Notes: a model not told the origin generated them from the letters alone. Positions 1-6,467 are shown, counted from the stretch's first letter. The stretch is 8,439 bases of DNA from Chloroflexi bacterium RBG_16_64_43 (GCA_001796965.1 MGOA01000072.1:1-8439), one strand, 5' to 3'. Numbers and translations: made by a program.

Positions 1-23
1 GAGGCATATCCAGAGGCATTAGC

Positions 24-692
24 ATGCCGTATCCGCAAATGCTGGTACGCAAAGTTGAAAGCGAAGCGGTGGCCCCGCTGCCGCTGGCCGCAGTGGGCCT
101 GGTGGCCCTGCATGGCACGGCGCTCATGCCGGTGGCCCTGGCCACGATCGCCCGGCTCGCCGCGCAGCGCGGCCCGGTGTGGGTGGTGGATGGCGGCAAT
201 AGCTTCGACGCGCTGTGGGTCGCACGCTTCTTGGCCTCCAGCACGCCGGGCGGGCCGGCGCCGCACTTGGCGCTGGCGCGCATTCACGTCTCGCGCGCGT
301 TTACCTGTCATCAACTCGCCGAGCGCCTGCTCACCCTGCCGGCCTCGGCCAGCCCGCTGGTGATCCTCGGCCTGCTGGATACCTTCTACGACGAGAACGT
401 TCCCTACGAAGAGACGCGCCGCCTGCTCAACTGCATCTGGCCGGTGGTGCGCGATCGCAGCCGGGCGGCGCCGGTGCTGGTCACGCTGGCCGCGCCGCGC
501 GGGACGGAGGCCGCCGGGCGGCGCGCCTTCTTCGAGACCTTCCTGCGCCTGGCCGACCACACCCTCGGCCCCGCGCCGGAGGTTGCCCGCCCCTCGCCGC
601 AGTTGCCGCTGTGGCATGTGCCGGCGGCGGGCATACCCGCCGCGCGCGAGGCCCGCGCCCTGCTGCGCGCGCCGGGCGCTGCGGCGCGATGA
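24..692 (+). CDS. RecA/Rad51-like protein with degenerate Walker A
   Basis: A 222-aa protein resembling the ATPase core of RecA/Rad51-type recombinases. Seen: a beta-strand and loop HGTALMPVA at residues 30-38, where a P-loop GxxxxGKT/S would sit, but without Gly-Lys-Thr; VWVVDGGNSFD (52-62), like the strand that follows the P-loop helix in RecA-fold proteins (vxyIDtExxF); a Rad51-like HVSRAFTCHQL (88-98); and a Walker B-like strand PLVILGLLDTFYDE (111-124). The C-terminus (about 183-222) is Pro/Ala-rich and probably disordered. The start is set by AGAGG at 12-16, 7 nt before the ATG. ATP binding in the usual way is unlikely, so a structural or partner-binding role is inferred. It lies upstream of, and co-directional with, the small protein and family B polymerase genes, separated by 282 bp containing repeats. 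Fold assignment rests on motif reading only; an unrelated Rossmann-like protein is possible. Confidence 0.72.
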   Translation: MPYPQMLVRKVESEAVAPLPLAAVGLVALHGTALMPVALATIARLAAQRGPVWVVDGGNSFDALWVARFLASSTPGGPAPHLALARIHVSRAFTCHQLAERLLTLPASASPLVILGLLDTFYDENVPYEETRRLLNCIWPVVRDRSRAAPVLVTLAAPRGTEAAGRRAFFETFLRLADHTLGPAPEVARPSPQLPLWHVPAAGIPAAREARALLRAPGAAAR

Positions 693-704
693 CAGCGGCA
701 GCAG

Positions 705-758
705 CCTCTCCGTCATTCCGAGGGGGCACAGGCTACCAAGACTCTCGGACGGCGACGT
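705..758 (+). repeat. Dispersed 54-bp repeat, unit 1 (decayed)
   Basis: First of two abutting units in the 282-bp gap between the RecA-like gene and the small-protein gene. Its first 20 bases match unit 2 at 19 positions and its end (CTCGGACGGCGAC) matches CTCGGCTGGCGAC of unit 2. The centre has diverged, and the GGAAT arm that would pair with ATTCC is lost, so it no longer forms the full hairpin. The two units align without gaps at about 70% identity. Confidence 0.75.
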
Positions 759-812
759 CCTCTCTGTCATTCCGAGGGCGTGCAACGCCCGAGGAATCTC
801 GGCTGGCGACAG
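759..812 (+). repeat. Dispersed 54-bp repeat, unit 2 (intact hairpin)
   Basis: Intact unit containing an imperfect hairpin. ATTCC (769-773) pairs with GGAAT, then come two opposed GA/GA mismatches, then GGGCG pairs with CGCCC around a TGCAA loop. The flanks are CCTCTCTGTC on the left and CTCGGCTGGCGAC on the right. A third copy lies inverted at 3762-3815. The rest of this gap (813-974) shows no gene; it holds an isolated TTGACA at 902-907 and, at its end, the GGAGGT ribosome binding site of the next gene. Confidence 0.8.
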
Positions 813-974
813 GCGAGAGGGTTGCGAGCCAGCGGCGACATCTCACGGGTAGGGGCGCGCCTCGCGTGCCCCAACAAGGACTACACAGCCCGCTCCTCGC
901 ATTGACATTGAAACGGGTGTCACGCCGCGCGTCATGCGTCGCCCTCATCATCCTGACTCGTTTCGGAGGTACGT

Positions 975-1283
975 ATGGGACGCACGTTGGCTTCGGTCAC
1001 TCAGCAGGTTCAACTCGAAGAAGAACGCTTGCAGCGTTACCGCCGCGCGCTGCCGCGCGACGATCAGACGCTGTTCGACCAGCTCTTCGCCTTTGCCCGC
1101 AAACGCATTGCCGCCACGGCTATGGCGGCCGACCCGCTGCCGATGCAGACCCTCCTGCTCAGCATGCTGATCGGTCTGTTCCACCTGCTGGCGCAGATGC
1201 ACGCGCGCCTAGAGCGGCTCGAGAAGGCGGCTCCTCCAGCGAATGAACCCCGACCTGTCCTGCCTGCGCGGCTGGATCCTTGA
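975..1283 (+). CDS. Small helical protein overlapping polB
   Basis: A 102-aa protein that I do not recognise. It is preceded by GGAGGT at 965-970, 4 nt from the ATG. The sequence looks almost wholly helical: a charged amphipathic stretch rich in Glu, Gln and Arg (residues about 8-27), then FDQLFAFARKRIAAT, then a hydrophobic LLLSMLIGLFHLLAQ followed by a charged HARLERLEK, and a Pro-rich tail. The hydrophobic stretch is short and has a heptad-like continuation, so a coiled-coil or helical-bundle interface is more likely than a membrane span. The reading frame overlaps the start of the polymerase gene by 41 bp in another frame, which suggests translational coupling and a role as a partner of the polymerase. 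Coding status is supported by the ribosome binding site and context; the function is unknown. Confidence 0.72.
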   Translation: MGRTLASVTQQVQLEEERLQRYRRALPRDDQTLFDQLFAFARKRIAATAMAADPLPMQTLLLSMLIGLFHLLAQMHARLERLEKAAPPANEPRPVLPARLDP

Positions 1284-3666
1284 CCTGTACCCGAGCCCGG
1301 AGGGCATGGTGCTGTGGCTCATCGACGAGACGGGCCAGGCGCACCGGATGGCCGAGCCCTTCCCCATGGCGCTCTACGTGGGCGGGCCCTCGCGGGCACT
1401 GGCTGCGCTCGAACACACCCTCGCGGCGCGTTACCCGCGCCTGCGCTTGTCGCGCACCAAACGTTTCGATATCTTCCTCGACCGCGAGATCGAGGTGCTC
1501 GAGGCCACCGCGCCCAACCCGCTCGCTTACCGCGCGCTGGTCCGCGAACTCGATGAAGAACACCCGCACCTGGCTTTCTATAACGTCGATCTGAACCCGG
1601 CCCTGGTCTACGGGCTCGAGCGCGGCATCTTCCCCCTGGCCTACTGCGCGGCCCAGGCCGAGCAGGGTCGGCTGCGCAGCCTGGTGGCCGAGGACTCGCC
1701 CTGGAGCCTGGATTACTCGCTGCCGCCCCTGCGCATGCTCACCCTGCGCCTGGGCGGCGACCTGCGCGACCCGGGCCACGGCTACCGCGGCTTGCTGGAG
1801 ATTGGCACGTCGCACACCACCTACCGCTGCCGCTGGGAGAAGCCGCGCGTGCTGCTTACCACGCTGCGCGCCGCGATGTACGCCATCGATCCGGATATTC
1901 TGCTCACGGCCTGGGGCGATTCGTTCATCCTGCCCGAGATCTTCCGCCTCTCCGAACGTGAAGGCATCCCGCTGCCGTGGAATCGCGATCCGGCCATCCC
2001 TCCGGCGCGCAAGCGTGGGCGCTCGTACTTCTCCTACGGGCAGATCGTCTACCGCGCCCCCTCCATCAGCCTGTTCGGGCGCCTGCACATCGACCGTCAG
2101 ACGGCGTTTCTCTCCGACGAGTACGGGCTCGACGGCATGTACGAGCTGGCGCGCATCACCGGCCAGCCGCTGCAACAGGTGGCGCGCACCAGCACAGGCA
2201 CCGGCATCAGCGCCATGCAGGTGGCCACCGCCTACCGTGAGGGCTGGCTCATCCCTTACCGCAAGCGCGAGCCGGAGTCGTTCAAGACGGCGCTCGAACT
2301 TGTCCGCTCCGACAAAGGCGGGCTGACCTTCCAGCCCGAGCCGGGGCTGTACGAGGACGTGCTCGAGTTGGACTTTGCCTCGCTCTACCCAAGCTTGATG
2401 GTCAAGTTCAACCTCTCGCCCGAGACGGTAAAGAAGAAGTGTCCGCGCTGCCGACCGCAGCTCGTGCCCGAGATCGGCTATCCGGTCTGCCGCTGCAAGA
2501 CGGGGATCGTGCCGCTCACTCTCGAACCGGTTGTGGCGCGGCGGCTGGCGCTCAAGCGGCTAGCGAAGGGGATGTTCGACCGCGCCTCCCAGGATGCGCA
2601 AGACGAGCCGGACCTGGCTGCGCGGCCCGATGAACGCAAGCGCGAGATGTACCGCCGCCGCCAGCTTGCGCTCAAGTGGCTGTTGGTGACCTGTTTCGGT
2701 TACCTGGGCTACAAGAATGCGCGCTTCGGGCGCATCGAGGCGCACGAGGCCACCACCGCCTACGGGCGTGAGATGCTCCTGCGCGCCAAGGAGATCGCCG
2801 AGGCGCGCGGCTATACCTTCCTGCACGGGTTGACCGATTCGCTGTGGGTGCACAAACGCGGCGCGACGCAGGCCGAGCACCAGGCGCTGGCCGACGCGAT
2901 CAGCCAGGCCTGCGGCGTGCTCATCGGCCTGGAGGGGGTCTACCGCTGGGTGGCTTTTCTGCCATCGCGCGTGCGCGCCGAACTCTCCGTGGCCAACCGT
3001 TACTTCGGCTTGTTCGAGAGCGGCGAGATGAAACTGCGCGGCATCGAGGTGCGCCGCCACGACACCATCCTCTGGGTGCGCCAGGCGCAGCAGGCCATGC
3101 TGGCTATCCTCGCCGAAGCCCGCGACGGCCGCGAGTACCGCCTGCGGCTGGAGGAGGTGTTTGCCCTGGCGCGCACCCTGCGGGCCCGCCTGCACAGCGG
3201 CAAGGTGCCGGCCGCCCAACTGCTCATCACCAATCGCCTCTCGCGCAAGCCGGGCGAGTACCGCTCGCGCCAGGCGGTGGCCCTGGCCGCGCGCGAACTC
3301 GAGGCGCGCGGCGTGGCCCTGGCCCCGGGCGAAAGCATCGAATACATCCTGACCGCGGGCGGCGGCGCGCGTCCTTTTGAGGCGTGGTCGGCAGAAGATC
3401 GCTACGACGTGGCGCGCTATGAGGAATTGTTCGTGCGCATGCTCGAGACGCTGGCCGTCCCGGCCGGGCTGGGGCGCAAGGAGATTCTCGAGCGCCTCAC
3501 CGGGATTGGCCAGCCGGAACTGCCGGGCAGCGAGGGGGCCAATGGGCCGACGGCCGCGCTTGTTGGGGCGGGCCATGGCATGCCTCTCCCGTCATTGCCA
3601 GCATGCGACGATTTAACCCTGGACAATCCCAAATTGGAACCCGCTCCTCAGATTGCCTCATCCTGA
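1243..3666 (+). CDS. Family B DNA polymerase, exonuclease-inactivated
   Basis: An 807-aa family B DNA polymerase. The exonuclease-like domain keeps the fold outline (DPDILLTAWGDSFILP at 216-231; GRLHID; a TSTGTG stretch as in archaeal PolB), but its ligands are gone: Exo I DxE reads R169-L-G171, the Exo II Asp is I229 with its Asn as W224, and the Exo III region is shortened. The polymerase domain has motif A DFASLYPS (Asp377), motif B RRQLALKWLLVTCFG (Lys478, with Val-Thr-Cys-Phe for the usual Asn-Ser-x-Tyr), and motif C HGLTDS (Asp532 kept, first Asp is Leu530). The KKRY motif reads ANRY (584-587). A CX2C-X12-CXC cluster (C400, C403, C416, C418) suggests a zinc ribbon between palm and fingers. 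The start is supported by homology-like GWILDLYPSPEGMVLWLIDE from residue 10. The last 27 codons look repeat-derived. An active error-prone enzyme or a structural polymerase homologue are both possible. Confidence 0.93.
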   Translation: MNPDLSCLRGWILDLYPSPEGMVLWLIDETGQAHRMAEPFPMALYVGGPSRALAALEHTLAARYPRLRLSRTKRFDIFLDREIEVLEATAPNPLAYRALVRELDEEHPHLAFYNVDLNPALVYGLERGIFPLAYCAAQAEQGRLRSLVAEDSPWSLDYSLPPLRMLTLRLGGDLRDPGHGYRGLLEIGTSHTTYRCRWEKPRVLLTTLRAAMYAIDPDILLTAWGDSFILPEIFRLSEREGIPLPWNRDPAIPPARKRGRSYFSYGQIVYRAPSISLFGRLHIDRQTAFLSDEYGLDGMYELARITGQPLQQVARTSTGTGISAMQVATAYREGWLIPYRKREPESFKTALELVRSDKGGLTFQPEPGLYEDVLELDFASLYPSLMVKFNLSPETVKKKCPRCRPQLVPEIGYPVCRCKTGIVPLTLEPVVARRLALKRLAKGMFDRASQDAQDEPDLAARPDERKREMYRRRQLALKWLLVTCFGYLGYKNARFGRIEAHEATTAYGREMLLRAKEIAEARGYTFLHGLTDSLWVHKRGATQAEHQALADAISQACGVLIGLEGVYRWVAFLPSRVRAELSVANRYFGLFESGEMKLRGIEVRRHDTILWVRQAQQAMLAILAEARDGREYRLRLEEVFALARTLRARLHSGKVPAAQLLITNRLSRKPGEYRSRQAVALAARELEARGVALAPGESIEYILTAGGGARPFEAWSAEDRYDVARYEELFVRMLETLAVPAGLGRKEILERLTGIGQPELPGSEGANGPTAALVGAGHGMPLPSLPACDDLTLDNPKLEPAPQIASS
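3583..3666 (+). repeat. Decayed repeat forming the polB 3' end
   Basis: The sequence CCTCTCCCGTCATTGCCA at 3583-3600 resembles the left flank of the 54-bp repeats (CCTCTCCGTCATTCCGA). A possible distant right arm is seen at TCCTCAGATTGCC (3645-3657). It encodes the terminal residues of the polymerase from about 781 on, a Pro/Leu/Asp-rich tail unlike the rest of the protein. The match is short, so this is a tentative call. Confidence 0.4.
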
Positions 3667-3706
3667 AGAAGGGGGCCCGCCGCGGAACCCCGCCGGAGCA
3701 GGCAAT

Positions 3707-3738
3707 GGCAGTTGTCCTTGCAGGGGTGAAGGACTGCC
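3707..3738. other. Bulged hairpin downstream of polB
   Basis: GGCAGTTGTCCTT (3707-3719) pairs with AAGGACTGCC (3729-3738) across a 9-nt loop, giving ten base pairs with a 3-nt bulge. No T-run follows on either strand, so it is not a standard intrinsic terminator. It lies between the convergent polymerase and DUF72 genes, where transcript ends are expected. Confidence 0.35.
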
Positions 3739-3761
3739 GCGTGCTCGAATGCCTCCCCGGT

Positions 3762-3815
3762 ATCGCTGGCCGAGATTCCTCAGGGGCTCCGCCCCCCCTC
3801 GGAATGACGGAGAGG
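3762..3815 (-). repeat. Dispersed 54-bp repeat, inverted copy
   Basis: Read on the minus strand, this starts CCTCTCCGTCATTCCGAGGG and ends GAGGAATCTCGGCCAGCGAT, matching unit 2 of the tandem pair in both arms. The hairpin is again ATTCC/GGAAT, two opposed GA mismatches, then a G-run pairing with CCCC. The central part is longer and G-rich. It sits in the 178-bp gap between two convergent genes, 30 bp from the stop of the DUF72 gene, and could act as a transcript-end structure. Confidence 0.82.
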
Positions 3816-3844
3816 TTGGTCTTTGTCCAGCGCGCCGCGCCCTG

Positions 3845-4618
3845 TCAGAACCTCCCCTCGCGCAAGAGCGCGAGCAGGTCGCGCGCGCCCTGAACCCCCT
3901 GCCCTCGATAGTGGTTGTTGAAGTACACCAGCGTCAACTCCGACTGTTCTTCCAGCGCTTCGAGCCGTGGCACCCACTCCATAAGTTCGTCGCGCGAGTA
4001 GGTGTAGTCGTATCGCTCCCAGGCCTCTTTGTGCTCGAACCACTTGGCCGCGTTGCGCCCATGGAAGCGCACATAGGCCACCGGCCCGGTCGCCACAGCG
4101 ACCGGCGGCATCAGCCCGCGAAGCACGGGTTCATCCACACAGCAATGACCCAGGTTCAGCGAGCGCAATTGCTCGTGCGTGGCGTCCGAAACCCATCCCG
4201 CGTTGCGGAATTCCACGACAACTGGCAGATCGCCAAACCCATCACGCAATTGCTTCAGGTATTCGCGGTTGGGTGGCGTCGCGTGAAAAGAGAAGGGGAA
4301 CTGAGCCAGGATGCAACCCATGCGGCCGGATTCGATCATCGGTCGAATGGAATCAACAAACCCAGAGAAATCCGGTTCGGCCCGCTCGTGGGTTAGCCCC
4401 TGGAAAGCTTTGACGGCAAAGAGGAACGACTGCGGGGTGCGCTTTAACCAGCCCGTAACGGTTTTCGTCGAGGGAACGCGATAGAAGGTGACATTGAGCT
4501 CAACCGTGGAGAACTCGCGCGAGTAGAAATCGAGCCATTCCCGCTCGGGGAGGTCCGGCGGATAGACCGGACCCACCCAGTCCTTGTACGAGAACCCCGA
4601 CGTGCCGACGCGGATCAT
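3845..4618 (-). CDS. DUF72 (YecE-type) domain protein
   Basis: A 257-aa protein with the features of the DUF72/YecE family, a TIM-barrel family of unsettled biochemical function. Seen: N-terminal IRVGTSGFSYKDWVGPVYP (2-20), the strand VELNVTFYRVPS (39-50), FAVKAFQGLTHE (67-78), AQFPFSF (105-111), VVVEFRNAGW (133-142), VDEP (161-164), YVRFHGRN (182-189) and VYFNNHYRGQ (231-240). These fall in the usual order, and the length is typical for a complete member. The start is supported by GAGGTG (4623-4628 on the minus strand), 4 nt before the ATG. No signal peptide is seen, so a cytoplasmic location is inferred. It is the last of three minus-strand genes, 70 bp after the SGNH-like gene, and converges on the polymerase gene. 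The family call is firm; the substrate is unknown. Confidence 0.95.
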   Translation of the reverse strand: MIRVGTSGFSYKDWVGPVYPPDLPEREWLDFYSREFSTVELNVTFYRVPSTKTVTGWLKRTPQSFLFAVKAFQGLTHERAEPDFSGFVDSIRPMIESGRMGCILAQFPFSFHATPPNREYLKQLRDGFGDLPVVVEFRNAGWVSDATHEQLRSLNLGHCCVDEPVLRGLMPPVAVATGPVAYVRFHGRNAAKWFEHKEAWERYDYTYSRDELMEWVPRLEALEEQSELTLVYFNNHYRGQGVQGARDLLALLREGRF

Positions 4619-4688
4619 GGCTCACCTCGTGCGTGAGCCTATCACGGTGCCGCATGTGAAACAAGGGTGAGATGACTCGCTCACGCTT

Positions 4689-5777
4689 TCATGTTCCGCG
4701 GCGTCGGATGAGGATCACTACGGCAACGATGAATGCCGCCAACACAACGACGCTGCCTATGGCCGCTGCAGCAAGAAGTGCCGCGCCCCAGGGGGGCAGC
4801 GCCTGGGGTGACGCGCCTTCAGCATCGGGCGTTAGGGGCGCAAGAGTCGCGTCCGCCGTGTTGACCGCCTCAATCTCTCCGCCCGCGCCCGCGGTGCTTT
4901 CCTGCCACCGCTGGTAGAAGAGATTGAGCAGCGGCACAAACTCCTCGGTTGCCTTTCGGTTTCCGGCGCGCGAGGGGTGATCGTCCTCGGTCGGGTACGC
5001 CGACGTGTCGCGTCCGGACGCAAATGTGTGCTCCACCACTCCGCCGATAATTCGGTGGTGATGCCCACGCCCGGTCAGCACATTGTAGAAGTCGAACACG
5101 GCAACGTTCGAGTGCGGGTATTCGTTCTCGTTCAGCCAGTCTTTCACCAGCCACTGGTTGAATGCCCGGGCGTTCTCGGCATACGAGGGGTCGCTGACCG
5201 GAGGCGCGGTGATGACGACGAAAAGCTTGTCGGGACGCGTTTTGAAGTACGCGAGCAGTTGGTTGTAGACGTACTTGGCGCCACCCACCGAATAGCCGCC
5301 CTCTTCCGCCGGCGGGTCATCCGAGTTGCCCTCCAGATTCGAGTTCGGGAAGCACGACTTGAACAGGACGATCTCGTTCTCCCCGCCCGGGTTGGCCTCC
5401 AATCGCGTGTAGCTTGAGTTCTGCCCGTCCTCGGCAAACAGCGCCTGCATGTACCGATCCGTCTCGGGTCCGCGGAACCACTCCAGCCAATCTGGAATGT
5501 CGGTGCGGTCGCCGATCGACTCCGGACCCCACCCGTAATTGGTATCGCTGACGAAGTAGTTGTTCTCGGCCAGCGCCAAGCCCAGCCCGCCGTTGTCATC
5601 CGCCAGCCAATTCTCACCTGTGGAATGATGGATGAAGACCAATCGCACCACGTGATCGGGTGGATCGGTGTCCTGCGGCGCGGGCTGCGCCGATGCCTGA
5701 TCCTGCGATGAGGCGAGAAACGCTGCGGTCAACACGAGACCTGAAGCCGCCGCAACCCACCGGGTCGGATTCTTCAT
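4689..5777 (-). CDS. Membrane-anchored SGNH-like hydrolase
   Basis: A 362-aa exported protein. A signal peptide is visible (Lys2, Arg6, hydrophobic 8-22, probable cleavage after ASA at 28-30). The mature part has features of SGNH/GDSL-type hydrolases: VFIHHSTGENWL (47-58), with Ser52 as candidate nucleophile at the end of the first strand; FKSCFPNSN; LFVVITAPPVSD; and EDDHPSRAGN, with His267 and Asp265/Asp266 in a block V-like position. It ends with a Thr/Ala-rich linker and one transmembrane helix (about 331-357) followed by Arg-Arg-Arg, so the catalytic domain should be outside and tethered. LPPWG directly before the helix weakly recalls a sortase signal, but a plain membrane anchor is the simpler reading. 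GGGAGGG (5781-5787) is the ribosome binding site. Ester hydrolysis or carbohydrate deacylation is a family-level inference; the substrate is unknown. Confidence 0.82.
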   Translation of the reverse strand: MKNPTRWVAAASGLVLTAAFLASSQDQASAQPAPQDTDPPDHVVRLVFIHHSTGENWLADDNGGLGLALAENNYFVSDTNYGWGPESIGDRTDIPDWLEWFRGPETDRYMQALFAEDGQNSSYTRLEANPGGENEIVLFKSCFPNSNLEGNSDDPPAEEGGYSVGGAKYVYNQLLAYFKTRPDKLFVVITAPPVSDPSYAENARAFNQWLVKDWLNENEYPHSNVAVFDFYNVLTGRGHHHRIIGGVVEHTFASGRDTSAYPTEDDHPSRAGNRKATEEFVPLLNLFYQRWQESTAGAGGEIEAVNTADATLAPLTPDAEGASPQALPPWGAALLAAAAIGSVVVLAAFIVAVVILIRRRGT

Positions 5778-5843
5778 GCTCCCTCCCGATGCGCCACAAA
5801 GGTCATCGATCGGCGCGGGCGTGCTCTACGAAGCGACCTCCGC

Positions 5844-6464
5844 CTACCAGCAGCTTGTCGAGGCCGCATTGCACGTCTTGGTCCGCTCGTTGTTCCCTTC
5901 GTTGGCTTCCCAATACGCGCCGCCTGAGTCGAGGGCGACGCGGATGGTCTGCTGACCAACGACTGTATACCCGGACCAGAAGGCCTGGCTTCCGTGCGGG
6001 ATGCCTTCGCTGCGCGTGGCAACCAGAACTCCGTCGGCAAAAACCTGATAGGTCACCGATCCGTTGAACCCGCCCGCCGGCTGGTTGGCCACTCGCGCAA
6101 TGACCTCACCATGGGTTGAGAGGAACACGTCCTCCAGAACCAGGTCGTTCGTCGGGAGGATGGGGATGAAAAGGGTCAGAACGACCGCCCAAGGCGTTAC
6201 CGTCGGAGTGGGGGTACGCGTCTTGGTTGGCGGGGGCGGCTGCGTCGCCGAAGGGGGCGGGGTGCCCGTGGGTGGAAGGTCCGTAGGAGGTGCCAGCGTG
6301 GGTACCGGCGTGTACGTGTCGTACGGAGTATAGGTGGGGTAAGGTGTGGCGCTGGGCGCCATGCCTGCTGGCACTCGGCAGGTGCAGGCCAACGCCAACG
6401 CAACGACTACGAAGCCCGTAACGATTATGGATGCCCGGTGGGGCCGGATGCCGCAGGCGCTCAT
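5844..6464 (-). CDS. Thr/Pro-stalked lipoprotein with CARDB-like domain
   Basis: A 206-aa exported protein. The N-terminus has basic residues then a hydrophobic stretch SIIVTGFVVVALALAC. Cys27 in A-L-A-C is a plausible, slightly non-standard lipobox cysteine. Residues 37-91 form a Thr/Pro/Tyr-rich low-complexity stalk with many TP and PP steps. Residues about 107-206 look like an Ig-fold adhesion domain of the CARDB type: DLVLEDVFLS, ARVANQPAGGFNGSVTYQVFADGVLV, then QTIRVALDSGGAYWEANEGNNERT, with the typical closing NE-x-NN. Two Cys close the chain and may pair. Another ATG lies 33 bp upstream, but the strong ribosome binding site selects this one. The likely role is a surface-displayed binding or scaffold protein. 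It precedes the SGNH-like gene by 66 bp on the same strand, so the two may act together at the cell surface. Confidence 0.8.
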   Translation of the reverse strand: MSACGIRPHRASIIVTGFVVVALALACTCRVPAGMAPSATPYPTYTPYDTYTPVPTLAPPTDLPPTGTPPPSATQPPPPTKTRTPTPTVTPWAVVLTLFIPILPTNDLVLEDVFLSTHGEVIARVANQPAGGFNGSVTYQVFADGVLVATRSEGIPHGSQAFWSGYTVVGQQTIRVALDSGGAYWEANEGNNERTKTCNAASTSCW

Positions 6465-6467
6465 TCT

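Noticed and set aside
705..812. Two repeat units as a CRISPR array
   Set aside because: The units abut without spacers, one is decayed, and the third copy is about 3 kb away and inverted.
902..907. TTGACA as a -35 box for the small-protein/polB genes
   Set aside because: The sequence 15-19 nt downstream is CG-rich with no -10-like hexamer, so a promoter cannot be supported from this word alone.
215..1246. 343-aa plus-strand open frame
   Set aside because: It crosses the RecA-like gene, the repeats and the small-protein gene in another frame, with Ala/Arg/Gly-rich sequence typical of shadow frames in GC-rich DNA and no recognisable motif.
1159..2175. 338-aa minus-strand open frame opposite polB
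   Set aside because: Lies antisense to well-supported polymerase coding sequence and has no domain signature.
2560..3576. 338-aa minus-strand open frame opposite the polymerase palm and thumb
   Set aside because: Antisense to motifs B and C of the polymerase; low-complexity composition, no ribosome binding site seen.
3762..3815. Inverted repeat copy as a standard intrinsic terminator
   Set aside because: The hairpin is interrupted by mismatches and has no adjoining T-run, although a role at the transcript end is not excluded.
3653..4396. 247-aa plus-strand open frame
   Set aside because: Mostly antisense to the DUF72 gene, whose family motifs are clear; the 5' part covers the inverted repeat.
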